Below, piece after piece: positions 1-6,585 of a stretch of 9,992 nt of DNA. Below the pieces are notes generated by a model, which made no database searches, had not been told where the DNA came from, and saw only the letters and a program-made list of their open reading frames with translations. Position 1 is the first letter of the stretch. Each line of letters begins with the position of its first letter. Source of the DNA: Actinomycetota bacterium (GTDB lineage Bacteria; Actinomycetota; Acidimicrobiia; Acidimicrobiales; CADCSY01); assembly GCA_019348335.1 (NCBI GenBank), contig JAHWJR010000019.1, positions 7,691-17,682 of the forward strand, written 5' to 3'. A program made the translations under genes and the position numbers.

Positions 1-2333
1 TGCGCCTCCTCCACGGCGGCGATGAGGCGCCGGCGCACCGCTCCCACCTCGTCGTCGGTGAGGGTCCGGTCGGGCGCCTGGAGCCGGACCGTCCAGGCCA
101 GGCTGCGCCGGCCCTGGCCCACCTGATCGCCCCGGTAGACGTCGAACAGGCGGACGCCGGCCACCAGGCCGTCGCCGGCGCCGGCCAGGGTGCGCTCGAT
201 CGCACCGGCCGGGGTGGCGTCGTCGGCCTCGAAGGCCAGGTCGATGTCGCTCGAGGGGTACCGGCTGATCGGCCGGTAGGTGCCCGGACCGTGGGGGCGC
301 GCCAGCAGCCGTTCCAGGTCGAGCTCGAACCACGCCACTCGCTCGTCGACGTCGAAGCGGGCCAGCACCCCCGGGTCGACCTCGCCCACCGTCCCGACGG
401 GTTCCCCGTCGACCACCACCCGGGCCGTGCGGGTCGGGTGCAGGCCGGGTGCGACGCAGGCCTCGAGCTGCCAGTCCCCCACCACCAGCCCGTCGGCCAC
501 CAGGTGCCACAGGGTCACCGCCTCTCGGGCGTCTGCTCCGGCGGTGGCCACCGCCACCATCTCCCGCTCGTCGGGGAGCTGCTGCCCGTCCGGCGGGCGG
601 CGGAAGGTGTGGCCCACCTCGAACAGCGACACCCCGGTGATGCGGTGGCGGGCGTTGCCGGCGACGGACCCGACCAGGCCGGGCAGCAGGGAGGTCCGCA
701 ACCGCGACTCCTCGGCGACGAGAGGGTTGGCCACCACCACCGCCTCGGCCGGGTCGAGCCCACAGCGTTCCAGGTCGGACACGGCCAGGAACGTCGTGCT
801 CCACGCTTCGTCGGCACCGGCGCCGGCCAGCACCTGGCGCACCAGCCGGCGGTCGCGCTGGTACGGGGTCAGACCGCCGGTGAGCGGGCTGCGGGGGACG
901 GTCTTGGGGACGGCCCGGTACCCGTGGAGCCGGGCGACCTCCTCCACCACGTCGATCTCGGTGGCGCTGTCGAGCCGCCACGTGGGCAGGTCCACGTCGA
1001 GCTCGCCCGCAGCGGTGCCGGCGGTCGTGAACCCGAGGGGATCGAGGTACCCGGCGATCTGGGCGTCGGTGAGCCCGGTGCCCAGCAGCTCGTTGACCCG
1101 GGCGGTGCGCACCCGGACGGGCGACCGCTCGGGCAGCACGCCCCGCACGTCGGTGGGCGGACCGACGCTGAGCTCCTCACCGCCGGCCACCAGCTCGACG
1201 AAGCGGGCCACGGCCCGGTCGATGGCGGCCCAGTCACCGCCCTTCTCGAAGCGGGCCGACGCCTCGGTCCGCAGCTTCAGCCGGCGGGCGCTGCGGGAGA
1301 TGGCCAGCGGGTCGAACCAGGCCGCCTCCAGCACCACCTCGGTGGTGTGCTCGTCGATCTCGGTGGAGGCGCCGCCCATGATCCCGGCGATGCCGATGGG
1401 CTGGTCGCCGGCATCGCAGATGAGCAAATCGCCATCGAGGACACGCTCGACGTCGTCGAGGGTGACCAGCGTCTCGCCGGCACGTGCCTGGCGCACCCGG
1501 AACCCCCGGCCCCCCAGGCGGGCGGCGTCGTAGGGATGGGTGGGCTGGCCCAGCTCGAGCATCACGTAGTTGGAGGCGTCGACCACGTTGTTGATGGGCC
1601 GCATCCCCGCCCGGGCCAGCCGGTCGGCGATCCACGCCGGCGAGGGGCCCACCCGCACCCCGGCGATGACGGTGGCCACGAAGCGCCCGCAGAGCTCGGG
1701 AGCGTCGATGGCGACCGAGGCCGGCTCGACCGGCACCGGCGGGGGCAGCGCCGGCTCGGGCAGGGTGAACGCCAGCCCCAGGCGGGCGGCCAGGTCGCGG
1801 GCCACCCCGGCCATGGACATGGCGTCGGGCCGGTTGGCGTTGACCTCCAGGTCGAGCACCACGTCGGGCCCACCGCCGGCCACCTCGGCGAAGGGGGTCC
1901 CGGGCGAGGCCCCACCGGGCGGAAGCACGAGAATCTCGTCGTGCCCACCGGGCAGGCCCAGCTCGTCCGGCGCGCAGAGCATGCCCCTCGACTCCACGCC
2001 CTTCATCTTGCGGGCGCCGATCTCCATGCCACCGGGCAGCACCGTTCCCACCGTGGCCAGGGCCACCAGGTCGCCCTCGGCGAAGTTCCACGCCCCGCAC
2101 ACCACCTGGACCGGCTCGGGGTCACCGGCGTCGACCACCACCCGCTGGATGCGGTCGGCGCCGGCGATGGGCCCCAGCTCGAGCACCCGGGCGACCACCA
2201 CGCCCTCCAGCCCCTCCCCCACCCGATCGACCGACTCCACCGCCAGCCCCAGGTCGTCGAGCACGGCGACCAGCTCGTCGACCGGCAGCTCCAGCGGGAC
2301 GAAGTCCCGCAACCACGACCGCAGGACCCGCAT
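1..2333 (-). CDS. pheT: Phenylalanine--tRNA ligase beta subunit, PheT (3' end cut by window edge)
   Basis: Beta subunit of the cytoplasmic alpha2beta2 phenylalanyl-tRNA synthetase, which charges tRNA-Phe; the beta chain binds tRNA and edits mischarged Tyr. The frame is open from the ATG at 2333 to base 1, about 777 codons, against roughly 800 for the family, so only the last few residues are missing. Visible in order: an N-terminal half-domain (MRVLRSWLRDFVPLEL); an OB-fold tRNA-binding domain at about residues 40-150 (VVCGAWNF, KMKGVESRGMLC, ELGL); the B3/B4 editing core with LDLEVNANRPDAMSM; ELGQPTHPYD; a B5 region with RTEASARFEKG; the catalytic-like core; and a C-terminal FDX-ACB anticodon-binding domain starting near SRYPSSDIDLAF. 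The ATG overlaps the pheS stop by one base (TGATG, 2331-2335), so translation is probably coupled. No strong Shine-Dalgarno is seen. The identification is very secure. Confidence 0.97.
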   Translation of the reverse strand, partial: MRVLRSWLRDFVPLELPVDELVAVLDDLGLAVESVDRVGEGLEGVVVARVLELGPIAGADRIQRVVVDAGDPEPVQVVCGAWNFAEGDLVALATVGTVLPGGMEIGARKMKGVESRGMLCAPDELGLPGGHDEILVLPPGGASPGTPFAEVAGGGPDVVLDLEVNANRPDAMSMAGVARDLAARLGLAFTLPEPALPPPVPVEPASVAIDAPELCGRFVATVIAGVRVGPSPAWIADRLARAGMRPINNVVDASNYVMLELGQPTHPYDAARLGGRGFRVRQARAGETLVTLDDVERVLDGDLLICDAGDQPIGIAGIMGGASTEIDEHTTEVVLEAAWFDPLAISRSARRLKLRTEASARFEKGGDWAAIDRAVARFVELVAGGEELSVGPPTDVRGVLPERSPVRVRTARVNELLGTGLTDAQIAGYLDPLGFTTAGTAAGELDVDLPTWRLDSATEIDVVEEVARLHGYRAVPKTVPRSPLTGGLTPYQRDRRLVRQVLAGAGADEAWSTTFLAVSDLERCGLDPAEAVVVANPLVAEESRLRTSLLPGLVGSVAGNARHRITGVSLFEVGHTFRRPPDGQQLPDEREMVAVATAGADAREAVTLWHLVADGLVVGDWQLEACVAPGLHPTRTARVVVDGEPVGTVGEVDPGVLARFDVDERVAWFELDLERLLARPHGPGTYRPISRYPSSDIDLAFEADDATPAGAIERTLAGAGDGLVAGVRLFDVYRGDQVGQGRRSLAWTVRLQAPDRTLTDDEVGAVRRRLIAAVEEA

Positions 2334-3367
2334 CAGAACTGGCGCAGGAAGCGGACGTCGTTGGACACCAGCTCCCGCAGGTCGTCGATGCCGTGGCGCA
2401 TGATCACCATGCGGTCGATGCCGAACCCGAAGGCGAAGCCCGACCACGTCTCCGGGTCGTAGCCCACGGCACGGAAGACGTTGGGGTGGACCATCCCGCA
2501 CCCTCCCAGCTCGAGCCACCCCGTGCGCCCGCAGGTCCGGCACCCGTCGCCCTTGCAGAACACGCAGGTGATGTCGAACTCGGCCGACGGCTCGGTGAAG
2601 GGGAAGTACGACGGCCGCAGGCGGGACCGGAACCCGGGGCCGAAGTAGGCCTCGGTGAAGGCGTCGAGCGTGCCCGCCAGGTCGCCGAGGGTGATGTGGC
2701 GGTCGACGACCAGCCCCTCGATCTGGTGGAAGTTGGGCAGGTGGCTGGCGTCGGCGGTGTCCTGGCGGTAGCACCGCCCGGGCATGACCGAGTAGATCGG
2801 CGGCTGCGTCGCCTCCATGACCCGTACCTGCACGGGAGAGGTGTGGGTCCGCAACAGCGTGGACTCCGGCGCCCCGAGCTCGAGGTAGAGCGTGTCGTAC
2901 ATGGCCCGGGCGGGATGGTCGGCGGGGAAGTTGAGCGCCTCGAAGTTGTACCAGTCGCTCTCCGCCTCCGGGCCCTCGGCCACGGTGTAGCCCATGCCGA
3001 CGAACACGTCCTCCAAGCGGTCACGGGCCTGGGTCACCAGGTGGAGATGGCCCCGGCGACGGGTGGGCACCACCTCGGTCAGGTCGAGCCGCTCGGCCTC
3101 CAGGCGCGACCGCCGCTCGGCCTCGTCGACCTCGGCCCGCCTGGTGGCCAGTGCCTCCTCGACGCGCGCCCGGGCGGCGTTGAGCTCACGGCCCGCCTCC
3201 TTGCGCGCCTCGGGCGCCAGGGCGCCGAGGCCGGATCGCAGCGTGGCCAGCTGGGAGCGACGTCCGAGGAGCTCGGCCTCGAGCGACCGGACCGCGGCGG
3301 GGCCCTCAGCACGAGCGATCCGGTCGAGGGCGTCAGTGACGAGCCTCCTGACGTCGGGCGCCGTCAC
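2333..3367 (-). CDS. pheS: Phenylalanine--tRNA ligase alpha subunit, PheS
   Basis: Catalytic alpha subunit of phenylalanyl-tRNA synthetase, partner of the adjacent pheT product. 344 aa, normal for the family. Residues 1-95 form the charged N-terminal coiled-coil tRNA arm. The class II catalytic core follows, with LRTHTSPVQVRVM at 172-184, PGRCYRQDTADASHLPNFHQ at 196-215, the FTEPSAEFD segment at 257-265, GWLELGGCGMVHPNVF at 283-298 and motif 3 GFAFGFGIDRMVIMRHGI at 310-327. Four cysteines (268, 271, 276, 279) form a CxxC-x4-CxxC knuckle, a variant found in many bacterial PheS proteins and possibly metal-binding. The GTG start at 3367 gives the usual N-terminus (VTAPDVRRLVTDAL) and a 4-base GTGA overlap with the kinase stop. 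An in-frame ATG at 3481 would add 38 Arg/Pro-rich residues read over the kinase gene and is rejected. Confidence 0.97.
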   Translation of the reverse strand: MTAPDVRRLVTDALDRIARAEGPAAVRSLEAELLGRRSQLATLRSGLGALAPEARKEAGRELNAARARVEEALATRRAEVDEAERRSRLEAERLDLTEVVPTRRRGHLHLVTQARDRLEDVFVGMGYTVAEGPEAESDWYNFEALNFPADHPARAMYDTLYLELGAPESTLLRTHTSPVQVRVMEATQPPIYSVMPGRCYRQDTADASHLPNFHQIEGLVVDRHITLGDLAGTLDAFTEAYFGPGFRSRLRPSYFPFTEPSAEFDITCVFCKGDGCRTCGRTGWLELGGCGMVHPNVFRAVGYDPETWSGFAFGFGIDRMVIMRHGIDDLRELVSNDVRFLRQF

Positions 3368-4413
3368 GGGCGACCGAGGCCGTCGACGGGAAGGGTGAAG
3401 CGGAACGAGCTGCCGCGGCCGGCCGCGCTCTCGGCGGTGAGCTGGCCACCGTGGGCCTCGACCAGCCCCCGGCTGATCCACAACCCCAGGCCCGATCCGG
3501 TGGGCCGGCCCTGGTCGCGCCGGTAGAACTTGGTGAACAGGTGGGGAAGGTCGGCGGCCGGGATCCCCGGCCCTTCGTCGACGACGACGACCGAGACCGC
3601 GTCGTCGGCGACGGCGCCCACGATGCGCATGCCGGTGAGGCTGCCGTACTTGGCGGCGTTCTCGACCAGGTTGGTGAGCACCTGCTCGATCTTGTCAGGG
3701 TCGGCCCGCACCGCGGGGAAGTCGCGCTCGAACTCGACCGAGCAGTCGAGCGCAGGGTGGGCCAGGGCCACCTTGGCCACCACGGACGAGACCACGGCCG
3801 GAAGGTCGACCAGCTGGTACCGGAGCTGGAGGTGGCCGGTCTCGAGCCGGCTGATGTCGAGCAGCTCGTTCACCAGCCGGGTCACCCGGTCGGCGTCGTG
3901 GTTGACCTGCTCGAGCATCGTCTTCTTCTGCTCGTCGCTCAACCGGGACCACCGGGTCAGCAGCAGCGAGGTGTACCCCTTGACCGAGGTCAGGGGCGAG
4001 CGCAGCTCGTGGCTGACCGTGGAGACCACGTCCATGCCGGCCACCGAGGCGCCGTCGCTGGACAGGGGCCGCAGCAGCAGCACGACAGCCGCCGGCGACC
4101 CGTCGGCGTCGTGGCGCCGGCGGCCGCTCACCACCACCGGCACCTGCCGGCCGTCGGGGCGGAGCACCCGCAGCTCGCGTTCGGGGACCGTGCGGGAGCC
4201 GCCGTCGGTCACGCCGGCCCAGGCGAGCACGTCACCCGCGGGGGCAGCGTCGACCACCTCGTCGATCCGGCACCCCACCAGGCCGCCGGGCGGCCGCCCG
4301 GCCAGCTCGTCGCCGGCGGCGTTGGCTGCCTCCACCCGTCCCTGGGCGTCGACCACCACCGCCGCCACCGCCAGGTCGTCAAGATCGACCGCCGCCCGGG
4401 TCCGAGACGTCAT
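3364..4413 (-). CDS. Soluble PAS-domain sensor histidine kinase, no response regulator nearby
   Basis: 349 aa. An N-terminal PAS-like sensor lies at about residues 10-115 (LAVAAVVVDAQGRVEAAN, then VLRPDGRQVPVVVSGR). HisKA follows with the H-box VSTVSHELRSPLTSVKGY, so H135 is the predicted phosphoacceptor. The HATPase_c domain has an N-box (QVLTNLVENAAKYG, N248 and N252), G1 (DEGPGIP, 279-285), F-box (LFTKFYRRD) and G2 (GSGLGLW, 306-312). All catalytic motifs look intact. No membrane segment or signal peptide is visible, so it should act in the cytosol on an internal cue. The ATG at 4413 overlaps the methyltransferase stop (ATGA), and its own stop overlaps the pheS GTG. The kinase therefore sits within a translation operon without a cognate response regulator in the window. 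An upstream in-frame start giving 516 aa would overlap the methyltransferase gene and is rejected. The family is certain; the signal and target are unknown. Confidence 0.93.
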   Translation of the reverse strand: MTSRTRAAVDLDDLAVAAVVVDAQGRVEAANAAGDELAGRPPGGLVGCRIDEVVDAAPAGDVLAWAGVTDGGSRTVPERELRVLRPDGRQVPVVVSGRRRHDADGSPAAVVLLLRPLSSDGASVAGMDVVSTVSHELRSPLTSVKGYTSLLLTRWSRLSDEQKKTMLEQVNHDADRVTRLVNELLDISRLETGHLQLRYQLVDLPAVVSSVVAKVALAHPALDCSVEFERDFPAVRADPDKIEQVLTNLVENAAKYGSLTGMRIVGAVADDAVSVVVVDEGPGIPAADLPHLFTKFYRRDQGRPTGSGLGLWISRGLVEAHGGQLTAESAAGRGSSFRFTLPVDGLGRP

Positions 4414-5219
4414 CGGGCGGCAGCCGCCCGCCGTCGCTGGCGCAGCGCCTCGAAGCACATCAGCGCCCCCACCATGCCCACGTTGAGCGACTCGGTGCGG
4501 CCCACCATGGGGATGGTGACGCGCAGGTCGAGGTGGCGATCCAGCGACGCCGGCAGGCCCGAGGCCTCGTTGCCGAGCACGATGGCGACGGGAGCGGTGA
4601 GATCGACCTCGTCGTAGGGACGGCCGCCGCGGGCGACGGTGCCCATGCGCCGGAACCCTTGCCTGCCCATCCACTCGAGCACCGCAACCGGCTCGCCTCC
4701 GTTCACCACCGGCACGTGGAACAGCGATCCCGCCGACGACCGCACCGTCTTGGGGTTGAACACGTCCACCGACCCTGCGCAGAACACTACCGCCCCTGCC
4801 CCCGCCGCCTCTGCCGAGCGCAGCACGTTGCCGGCGTTGCCCGGGTCGCGCACGTCGACACACACCACCACCGGCGTCAACGTCGAAACGGCCTCCAGGG
4901 GTACGTCCATCCACGGGGCCACGGCCAGCACCGGCTGCGGCGTGACCGTCTCCGCCACCCGCTGGAGGACACCGGGCGCGAGCTCGTGGACCCGCAGGCC
5001 GGCGGCCCGGGCCCGTTCGACCACGGAGGGCACGCTGCCGGCATCGGGCGCCACGAACACCGCCTCGAGTGGGATGCCGGCGTCGAGCGCCTCGGCCACC
5101 AGCGTCTCGCCCTCGAGCACGAACGCCCGCTCGGAGCGACGGACGCTCCGGCGGCGCAAGAGGCGCCGCAGACGGTCGACCTTCTTGTGGCGGGCGCCGA
5201 GCGGGCCCGGCCCGGCCAC
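4410..5219 (-). CDS. SpoU/TrmH-family RNA 2'-O-methyltransferase (TsnR/RlmB-like)
   Basis: 269 aa cytoplasmic enzyme expected to transfer a methyl group from S-adenosylmethionine to a ribose 2'-OH of rRNA or tRNA. The N-terminal substrate-binding domain carries RAFVLEGETLVAEAL at 31-45. The SPOUT trefoil-knot domain has motif 1 (VDVRDPGNAGNVLRSAEAAG, 121-140; N128, G130 and R134 key), motif 2 (IVLGNEASGLP, 213-223; N217 and E218) and motif 3 (IPMVGRTESLNVGMVGALMCFE, 236-257; S244, L245, N246). A member of this family directly after rplT and before pheS is a recurrent actinobacterial arrangement, where it is usually annotated as 23S rRNA methyltransferase; the modified nucleotide cannot be read from sequence. 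The GTG start at 5219 lies 9 bases after the rplT stop and just behind a hairpin. The 3' end overlaps the kinase start. An alternative is a tRNA (TrmH) specificity. Confidence 0.92.
   Translation of the reverse strand: MAGPGPLGARHKKVDRLRRLLRRRSVRRSERAFVLEGETLVAEALDAGIPLEAVFVAPDAGSVPSVVERARAAGLRVHELAPGVLQRVAETVTPQPVLAVAPWMDVPLEAVSTLTPVVVCVDVRDPGNAGNVLRSAEAAGAGAVVFCAGSVDVFNPKTVRSSAGSLFHVPVVNGGEPVAVLEWMGRQGFRRMGTVARGGRPYDEVDLTAPVAIVLGNEASGLPASLDRHLDLRVTIPMVGRTESLNVGMVGALMCFEALRQRRRAAAAR
4414..4430 (-). promoter_or_regulatory. Hairpin abutting the histidine kinase start codon
   Basis: The last codons of the methyltransferase form CGGGCGGCTGCCGCCCG on the minus strand, a 6-7 bp stem with a 3-5 nt loop. 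Its 3' base is immediately next to the kinase ATG at 4413. It would mask any ribosome entry for the kinase until a ribosome translating the upstream gene melts it, which fits the ATGA overlap. The structure is seen in the sequence; the regulatory role is inferred. It could also be a by-product of a run of Ala codons in GC-rich DNA. Confidence 0.4.
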
Positions 5220-5220
5220 G

Positions 5221-5249
5221 GGCGGGGGCTACCCCGCCTGGGAGGCGGG
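5221..5249 (-). promoter_or_regulatory. Three-arm hairpin over the rplT stop and methyltransferase start
   Basis: On the minus-strand RNA, CCCGCCT (5249-5243 reversed) can pair with AGGCGGG across a 3-base loop. The same middle arm, extended as GGCGGGG (5238-5232), can instead pair with CCCCGCC (5227-5221) across the loop TAGC, which contains the rplT stop codon. The two 7-bp stems share the middle arm and exclude each other. The downstream stem ends two bases before the GTG at 5219. This could couple methyltransferase translation to passage or termination of ribosomes on rplT. No T-tract follows, so it is not a classic intrinsic terminator. Confidence 0.45.
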
Positions 5250-5597
5250 AGCTTCGCCCGCCACCTGCACCAGGGCGGCGAAGGCGTCCGGGTCGCGCAC
5301 CGCCAGGTCGGCCAGCACCTTGCGGTCGACCTCCACCCCGGCAGCTCGCAGGCCGGCGATGAAGCGGCTGTAGCTCATCCCGTGCTCACGGGTGGCGGCG
5401 TTGATGCGCTGGATCCACAATGAGCGGAACTCGCCCTTGCGTGCCCGCCGGTCGCGGTAGGCGTAGCGGAGCGAGTGCATGACCTGTTCGTTGGCGGCGC
5501 GGTAGGACCGGCTCTTGTTGCCGTAGTAACCCTGCGCCTGCTCGAGCACGCCACGGCGCCGCTTTCTGCCGGGGACACCCCGCTTGACCCTCGCCAT
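5229..5597 (-). CDS. rplT: Large ribosomal subunit protein bL20
   Basis: 122 aa, close to the usual length of about 118. L20 is an early-assembly 50S protein that binds 23S rRNA; in several bacteria it also represses its own operon by binding the leader mRNA. Family signatures run through the whole protein: MARVKRGVPGRKRRRGVLEQ, GYYGNKSRSYRAANEQVMHS, YAYRDRRARKGEFRSLWIQR, INAATREHGMSYSRFIAGL. The last dozen residues (VAGEAPASQAG) are a short poorly conserved tail. The ATG at 5597 has a strong Shine-Dalgarno, GAAGGAG (reverse of 5602-5608), at 4 bases. It follows rpmI after an unusually long 132-nt spacer and precedes the methyltransferase gene by 9 nt. Confidence 0.97.
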   Translation of the reverse strand: MARVKRGVPGRKRRRGVLEQAQGYYGNKSRSYRAANEQVMHSLRYAYRDRRARKGEFRSLWIQRINAATREHGMSYSRFIAGLRAAGVEVDRKVLADLAVRDPDAFAALVQVAGEAPASQAG

Positions 5598-5729
5598 GAT
5601 GCTCCTTCTGTCGCCGAACAGCCCGGCGACGGCTTCCTCGTGCTGCGGGCGCCCGCACCCTACCGGTGAACCCGGAAGCCGGAGCGGGGCCCGTCGCGGT
5701 GAACGGGTGGAATGGTTGCTGGGCCGCCC
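5598..5729 (-). promoter_or_regulatory. Structured rpmI-rplT spacer with hairpin beside the rplT ribosome binding site
   Basis: This 132-nt gap is long for an operon whose other junctions are 9 bases or overlaps. On the minus strand it holds GTCGCCG-GGCTGTT-CGGCGAC, a perfect 7-bp stem (5610-5630) that ends one base before the GAAGGAG of rplT (5602-5608). It also holds a 12-base palindrome GCGGGCGCCCGC near 5645-5656. A TAGGGT hexamer (reverse of 5657-5662) resembles an actinobacterial -10 box but lacks a convincing -35. Possible roles are translational control of L20, an internal promoter or an RNA-processing site; the sequence does not decide among them. Confidence 0.4.
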
Positions 5730-5927
5730 TCAGCCCTGGCCGAGCATGCGCTTCACCTGGCGGACGTCGCCACCGGTGACCTGGGCGCTCCGCTTCAGCC
5801 GGCGGGTCCGCTTGGACGGCTTCTTCTCCAGGATGTGGTTCATCCCCACCTGGCGACGCCGGACCTTGCCGCTGCCGGTCACCTTGAACCGCTTGGCCGC
5901 CCCCCGGTGCGTCTTCATCTTCGGCAC
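5730..5927 (-). CDS. rpmI: Large ribosomal subunit protein bL35
   Basis: 65 aa, normal for L35, a small basic protein of the 50S subunit. The opening VPKMKTHRGAAKRFKVTGSG is the family signature, followed by MNHILEKKPSKRTRRL and the C-terminal VKRML. The GTG at 5927 is preferred because AAAAGGAG (reverse of 5938-5945) lies 10 bases upstream and because PKMKTHRGAAKRF is the conserved N-terminus. The ATG three codons later is 19 bases from that site and would lose conserved residues. An ATG at 5996 would add 23 residues read over infC and is rejected. The gene begins 4 bases after the infC stop, and its Shine-Dalgarno lies inside the infC 3' end, so the two are co-transcribed and probably coupled. 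Confidence 0.96.
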   Translation of the reverse strand: MPKMKTHRGAAKRFKVTGSGKVRRRQVGMNHILEKKPSKRTRRLKRSAQVTGGDVRQVKRMLGQG

Positions 5928-5931
5928 GTCG

Positions 5932-6585
5932 TCACTGCTCCTTTTGTTCCTCGTTGGCCCCGACCGGAGCACCTTCGCCGGCTTCGGGGGACGCACCGTT
6001 GCCGGCCGTCCGGCGCTCTTCGGCGGCGGCCTTCTTGCGGGCCGCCTCCGCCGCTGCCTGCACCCGCTTGTCAGGGGCGAGGACCATGGTCATGTTCCGG
6101 CCGTCGAGCTTGGGCGACGCCTCGACCTTGGCCAGCTGGTTGTTGTGCTCCGCGACCCGGTCGAGGATGCGCATCCCCAACTCGGGGTGATGGACCTCCC
6201 GGCCCCGGAACATGATCGTGATCTTCACCTTGTGGCCCTCTTCCAGGAACTTCTGGACCTTCAAGGTCTTGGTGTCGAAGTCGCCCTTGCCGATCTTCAC
6301 CCGGTACTTCATCTCCTTGATGGAGACCTGGGTGGTCTTTCGGCGCGACTCCTTGGCCTTCTGCGCCGCCTCGTACTTGTACTTGCCGTAGTCCATGATC
6401 CGGCACACGGGCGGTGAGGCCTGTGGCGCCACCTCGACCAAGTCGAGATCGAGGTCGCGGGCAATGGTCAGGGCTTCCGGCAGGGGTTTGATCCCGACCT
6501 GATCACCGTCGGCCGACACGAGACGAACCTCTCGTGCTCGGATGCGATCGTTGATACGAAGCTCGTTGCTCTCCGCTGCGGCTAT
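5932..6585 (-). CDS. infC: Translation initiation factor IF-3, probable ATA start
   Basis: IF3 binds the 30S subunit, prevents premature 50S joining and checks the start codon and initiator tRNA. The N-domain begins with NELRINDRIRAREVRLVSAD. It is followed by DLDLVEVAPQASPPVCRIMDYGKYKYE, the linker KAKESRRKTTQVSIKEMKYR and the C-domain with KVKITIMFRGREVHHPELG. A tail of about 45 Ala/Glu/Lys-rich residues extends past the usual end. The conserved RINDRIRAREVRL block lies upstream of the first canonical in-frame start (GTG, 6519). Between it and the in-frame TGA at 6592-6594 there is no ATG, GTG or TTG. ATA at 6585 is 9 bases after AGGAG (reverse of 6595-6599), giving 217 aa. Rare starts such as AUU are known in infC, where IF3 represses its own synthesis. 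The gene is certain; the ATA start is likely. Confidence 0.93.
   Translation of the reverse strand: MAAAESNELRINDRIRAREVRLVSADGDQVGIKPLPEALTIARDLDLDLVEVAPQASPPVCRIMDYGKYKYEAAQKAKESRRKTTQVSIKEMKYRVKIGKGDFDTKTLKVQKFLEEGHKVKITIMFRGREVHHPELGMRILDRVAEHNNQLAKVEASPKLDGRNMTMVLAPDKRVQAAAEAARKKAAAEERRTAGNGASPEAGEGAPVGANEEQKEQ

Noticed and set aside
291..2462. 723-codon plus-strand open frame opposite pheT
   Set aside because: It is the antisense reading of the pheT codons with positions 1 and 3 swapped. Stops there would require rare TTA, CTA or TCA-type triplets, scarce in such GC-rich genes. The product is His/Gly/Asp-rich low complexity with no known domain, whereas the minus strand gives a full PheT.
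2333..3481. 382-residue version of PheS
   Set aside because: The first 38 residues overlap the kinase catalytic domain codons and do not resemble any PheS N-terminus; GTG at 3367 fits the family.
2393..4617. Plus-strand open frames of 377 and 388 codons (2393-3526, 3451-4617) opposite pheS and the kinase
   Set aside because: Antisense shadows of GC-rich genes; the minus strand carries complete recognised proteins with all motifs.
3364..4914. 516-residue version of the histidine kinase
   Set aside because: The extra 167 residues are Gly/Arg-rich and read through the methyltransferase gene out of frame; the ATG at 4413 gives a normal PAS start and an ATGA junction.
4533..5423. 296-codon plus-strand frame opposite the methyltransferase
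   Set aside because: Antisense shadow of a clear SpoU methyltransferase and rplT; its composition is His/Arg/Gly-rich with no domain.
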